Part shown: in pieces, positions 32,446 through 35,052 of the stretch
Layout: the number at the start of each line of letters is the position of its first letter
Numbering within the stretch: position 1 is the stretch's first letter
Source: Rhizobacter sp.
GTDB lineage: Bacteria; Pseudomonadota; Gammaproteobacteria; Burkholderiales; Burkholderiaceae_C
DNA length: 35,052 nt
Direction of reading: 5' to 3'
Assembly (NCBI GenBank): GCA_017881025.1
Contig: JADGRJ010000013.1
Span: 1-35,052, forward strand
Program-made: the position numbers and the translations under genes
Notes under the pieces: generated by a model
What the model saw: only the letters and a program-made list of their open reading frames with translations
Database searches by the model: none
What the model was told of the DNA's origin: nothing

Positions 32446-34427
32446 GGCAGCGGCTCGTCGATGCGCTCGTTGCGTCCGCGCAGGCCGCGCGGCAGGAGAT
32501 CGTCGTACGGCATGAGCGCCCTTTGCACCTCGAAGCGCGGCGCATCCTTGATCCGCTCGCGCAGCGCGACGACCTCGGCAGTGCGCGCCGCCGTGTCCGG
32601 GTGGTCGACATAGTCCTTGGCGCCGTAGCCGCGCCAGCCCGGCGGCAGCTCCATCGATCGGACGTCGAGTGCCTCGTAGGCGAGCGTCGGCAGCGTGTCG
32701 GCCTCGCCTTTCCAGCTCGCGAGCGTGCGCTTCAGCCACTGCGCGTCGTCGCGGCGCGGGAAGTCCTCGCGGAAATGCGCGCCCCGGCTTTCGGTCCGTT
32801 GCGCGGCGCCGTGGGCGATGCAGAGCGCGACCTTGAGCATCTTCTGCACCCGGTACGCGGTCGCGAGCTCCGGGTTGGCCCCTGCCGCCTTGTGGCGCAG
32901 GCCGATGCGGCGGCTGCGCTCGAGCAGCGCCTGGAGCTCGTCGACCGCGGACGCGAGCTCGGCACCGGTCCGGAAGATGCCGACCTTGGCGGTCATCACG
33001 TTCTGCATCGCCGCTTTGATCGCCGACGCATCCTCGTCGCCGGCGGCGCCCGAGACCAGGCGGTCGAGCTTGGCCTGCTCGGAGGCGACGAACTCGCGCA
33101 CGAGCCCGGTCGGGATGCGCACGTCGTTGCCGACGTCGTCGCAGAAGTCGGCCACGAAGTCGCCGACGATCATCCCGGCCACCACCGTCTCGGCCACCGA
33201 GTTGCCGCCGAGCCGGTTGAAGCCGTGCATGTCCCAGCAAGCGGCCTCGCCGGCGGCGAACAGCCCCTTCAGCGTCGGGCTCTGGCCGGTGTGGTTGGTG
33301 CGAACGCCGCCCATCGTGTAGTGCTGGGCGGGACGCACGGCGATCATCTTCTCGACCGGATCGATGCCGAGGAATGCCTCGCAGATCTCCTTGACCTCGC
33401 GCAGGTTCTTCTCGATGTGGGCGCGGCCGAGCTGCGTGATGTCGAGCCAGAGGTGCTCGCCGAAGCGCGACTGCGCGCCCTTGCCCTTGCGGATGTGCGT
33501 CTCCATGCGGCGCGAGACGACGTCGCGCGAGGCGAGCTCCTTCTTCTCGGGCTCGTAGTCGGGCATGAAGCGGTGGCCGTCGACGTCCTTCAGCAGCCCG
33601 CCGTCGCCGCGGCAGCCTTCGGTGACGAGGATGCCGGCCGGGAAGATGGCGGTCGGGTGGAACTGGATCGCCTCCATGTTGCCGAGCGTCGCGATGCCGG
33701 TCTCGAGCGCGATCGCGCCGCCGATGCCTTCGCAGATCACGCCGTTGGTCGTCACCCGATAGAGCCGCCCCGCCCCGCCCGTGGCGATGACGGTCGCCTT
33801 CGCGACGTAGGCGCTGAGCTCGCCGGTGGCGAGGTTGCGAACGACCGCGCCGTAGCAGCGGCCGCCTTCATGGATCAGCGCGATCGCTTCCATGCGCTCG
33901 TGGACGGCGACCGATTCGGCGATCGCGCGATCGCTCACCGCGTACAGCATGGCGTGGCCGGTGCCGTCGGAGACGTAGCAGGTGCGCCACTTCTTGGTGC
34001 CGCCGAAGTCGCGCTGGGCGACCAGGCCGTGGGCCTCGTCGCGCTCGGTGAGCGTGACCTTCTGGCCGTTGATGATCACCTGGCGGTCGCCGCGGGCGAC
34101 GCGGCTCCACGGCACGCCCCACGCGGCGAGCTCGCGCACCGCCTTCGGCGCGGTGTCGACGAACATCCGGACGACGCGCTGGTCGGCGCCCCAGTCGCTG
34201 CCGCGCACCGTGTCCTCGAAGTGCACGTCCTCGTTGTCGCCCTGACCCTTGATGACGTTGGCCAGCGAAGCCTGCATGCCGCCCTGCGCGGCCGCCGAAT
34301 GCGAGCGCTTGGGCGGAACGAGCGACAGGATGACGGCGTCATGGCCGCGCCGCTTCGCGCCGATCGCCACGCGCAGGCCGGCGAGGCCGCCGCCGACCAC
34401 GAGCACGTCCGTGTAGACGATCTTCAC
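32442..34427 (-). CDS. frdA: Fumarate reductase flavoprotein subunit
   Basis: Catalytic subunit of 661 residues that interconverts fumarate and succinate. The FAD Rossmann motif is [19 protein letters not shown], and His43 in [17 protein letters not shown] is the position of the covalent FAD attachment. Active-site regions are [28 protein letters not shown] and [16 protein letters not shown]. The start GTG 34427 ([14 protein letters not shown]) is 10 bases after frdC and places His43 at the same number as in the Wolinella succinogenes enzyme; the ORF start at 34502 lies inside frdC. Direction in vivo (reductase or succinate dehydrogenase) cannot be told from sequence alone, but the subunit type favours reductase. 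Confidence 0.93.
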   Translation of the reverse strand: MKIVYTDVLVVGGGLAGLRVAIGAKRRGHDAVILSLVPPKRSHSAAAQGGMQASLANVIKGQGDNEDVHFEDTVRGSDWGADQRVVRMFVDTAPKAVRELAAWGVPWSRVARGDRQVIINGQKVTLTERDEAHGLVAQRDFGGTKKWRTCYVSDGTGHAMLYAVSDRAIAESVAVHERMEAIALIHEGGRCYGAVVRNLATGELSAYVAKATVIATGGAGRLYRVTTNGVICEGIGGAIALETGIATLGNMEAIQFHPTAIFPAGILVTEGCRGDGGLLKDVDGHRFMPDYEPEKKELASRDVVSRRMETHIRKGKGAQSRFGEHLWLDITQLGRAHIEKNLREVKEICEAFLGIDPVEKMIAVRPAQHYTMGGVRTNHTGQSPTLKGLFAAGEAACWDMHGFNRLGGNSVAETVVAGMIVGDFVADFCDDVGNDVRIPTGLVREFVASEQAKLDRLVSGAAGDEDASAIKAAMQNVMTAKVGIFRTGAELASAVDELQALLERSRRIGLRHKAAGANPELATAYRVQKMLKVALCIAHGAAQRTESRGAHFREDFPRRDDAQWLKRTLASWKGEADTLPTLAYEALDVRSMELPPGWRGYGAKDYVDHPDTAARTAEVVALRERIKDAPRFEVQRALMPYDDLLPRGLRGRNERIDEPLP

Positions 34428-34437
34428 GATGGCGCTT

Positions 34438-35052
34438 TCACTTCGGCGCCGGCGCCGGCTGCACCCACGCCGGCGTGTAGGTCTCGCCGGCCCGGGCCGC
34501 ATGCTCGACGCCGATCTTGATGTACGCCGCGAGCGTCGCGAGGCCCAGCACCAGGAAGAAAGCCGTCAACGACCACTTCAGCGCCTTCAGGCGGCGCCGG
34601 TTGGCGTCGGCGTGAGCGCCGTTGAACCAGCCCCACTTCACCGCCAGACGGTACAGGCCGATGCCGCCATGCAGCTCGACCGCGAACAGCAGGACGAGGT
34701 AGAGCGGCCAGTAGTGCTCGCTCCAGACCCGGTCTGCGCTCTCGAAAGGCCCGATCCGTTCCGGGCGCGTGAGCATCACGTGCAGGTGGATCGAGGCGAG
34801 GAAGAACATCGCGAAGCCAGTCACCACCTGCCACCACCAGAGCGTGGTGTCGCCGTGCTTCATATCGCCGGCATGGTCGCGGAACGAGCGGTACTGCCTG
34901 TAGTCGATGGGGAACTTGCGCACGGCGAGCATCGCGTGCATGACGAGCAGCGTGATCACGCCGGCGACGACCACCGAGACGATCCAGGGGTACGACCGCC
35001 CGAGGATGAAGTAGCCCTCGAAGAACCGGGTCACGCTCCACATCGCGTCCTT
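34438..35052 (-). CDS. frdC: Diheme cytochrome b subunit of fumarate reductase, partial (N-terminus beyond window)
   Basis: Membrane anchor that oxidises quinol. The visible 204 codons stay open to the window edge (KDAMWSV), so the ATG at 35043 is probably internal. The related Wolinella protein is about 256 residues and has roughly 50 more before this point. Strong resemblance to Wolinella FrdC is recalled around [38 protein letters not shown] and [20 protein letters not shown]. Three of the four expected heme-ligand histidines are seen ([18 protein letters not shown]), together with the Glu next to the last one; the first His should lie outside the window. It is followed by frdA and frdB in the Wolinella order C-A-B. 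Confidence 0.9.
   Translation of the reverse strand, partial: KDAMWSVTRFFEGYFILGRSYPWIVSVVVAGVITLLVMHAMLAVRKFPIDYRQYRSFRDHAGDMKHGDTTLWWWQVVTGFAMFFLASIHLHVMLTRPERIGPFESADRVWSEHYWPLYLVLLFAVELHGGIGLYRLAVKWGWFNGAHADANRRRLKALKWSLTAFFLVLGLATLAAYIKIGVEHAARAGETYTPAWVQPAPAPK

Noticed and set aside
35041-35043. ATG as the true frdC start giving a 201-residue protein
   Set aside because: The frame is open to the window edge and Wolinella-type FrdC has about 50 further N-terminal residues including a heme-ligand helix, so the start is probably outside the window.

Overview
The window is high-GC DNA packed with genes and with almost no spacer longer than 250 bases. It looks like a betaproteobacterial chromosome, most likely Burkholderiales. 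The basis is family-level recognition: a classical Burkholderiales-type trimeric porin, a Bug/TctC-type orphan solute-binding protein, a GltIJKL glutamate/aspartate transporter, and a FadN-type beta-oxidation operon under a TetR regulator. No RNA genes, phage genes, insertion sequences or CRISPR arrays were seen. No stretch over 300 bases lacks a gene.

Layout: (1) 1-2755, minus strand: gltI-gltJ-gltK-gltL, a polar amino-acid ABC importer. A strong hairpin/T-tract sits between gltI and gltJ, and gltL is cut by the window edge. (2) 2909-6488: an Atm1-type ABC exporter diverges from a YciA-type thioesterase followed by an ammonium transporter. (3) 6732-14918, minus strand: a long fatty-acid degradation operon in the order tetR, acyl-CoA dehydrogenase, DUF2147 protein, FadN-type hydroxyacyl-CoA dehydrogenase/hydratase, thiolase, crotonase (isomerase-like active site) and SGNH hydrolase. 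(4) 15041-20185: mixed single genes, namely a ketopantoate reductase homologue, HNH endonuclease, glycine-zipper lipoprotein, N-formylglutamate amidohydrolase, MAPEG protein, a Gly/Met-rich exported protein and a cyclic-nucleotide-domain protein with no DNA-binding domain. (5) 20362-24900, minus strand: lutA-lutB-lutC lactate oxidation genes, a lactate permease gene that has lost most of its 5' part, and a porin. (6) 25157-28512: a Bug-type binding protein, then a CBS-domain gene and a universal stress protein gene that diverge around two FNR/Anr-like boxes, a 45-codon ORF and an SRPBCC/GyrI-like protein. (7) 28577-35052, minus strand: frdC-frdA-frdB followed by dctP-dctQ-dctM, a Wolinella-type quinol:fumarate reductase joined to a TRAP dicarboxylate importer.

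How the parts fit: the window mostly serves organic-acid and fatty-acid metabolism. The most notable points are the apparent fumarate uptake/respiration module (frdCAB-dctPQM), the nearby oxygen-responsive-looking CBS/usp promoter region, and the internally deleted lactate permease gene in an otherwise intact lutABC operon. I did not find a clearly new defence or mobile system. All functional calls come from reading the sequence and from knowledge of the families; no database search was run.
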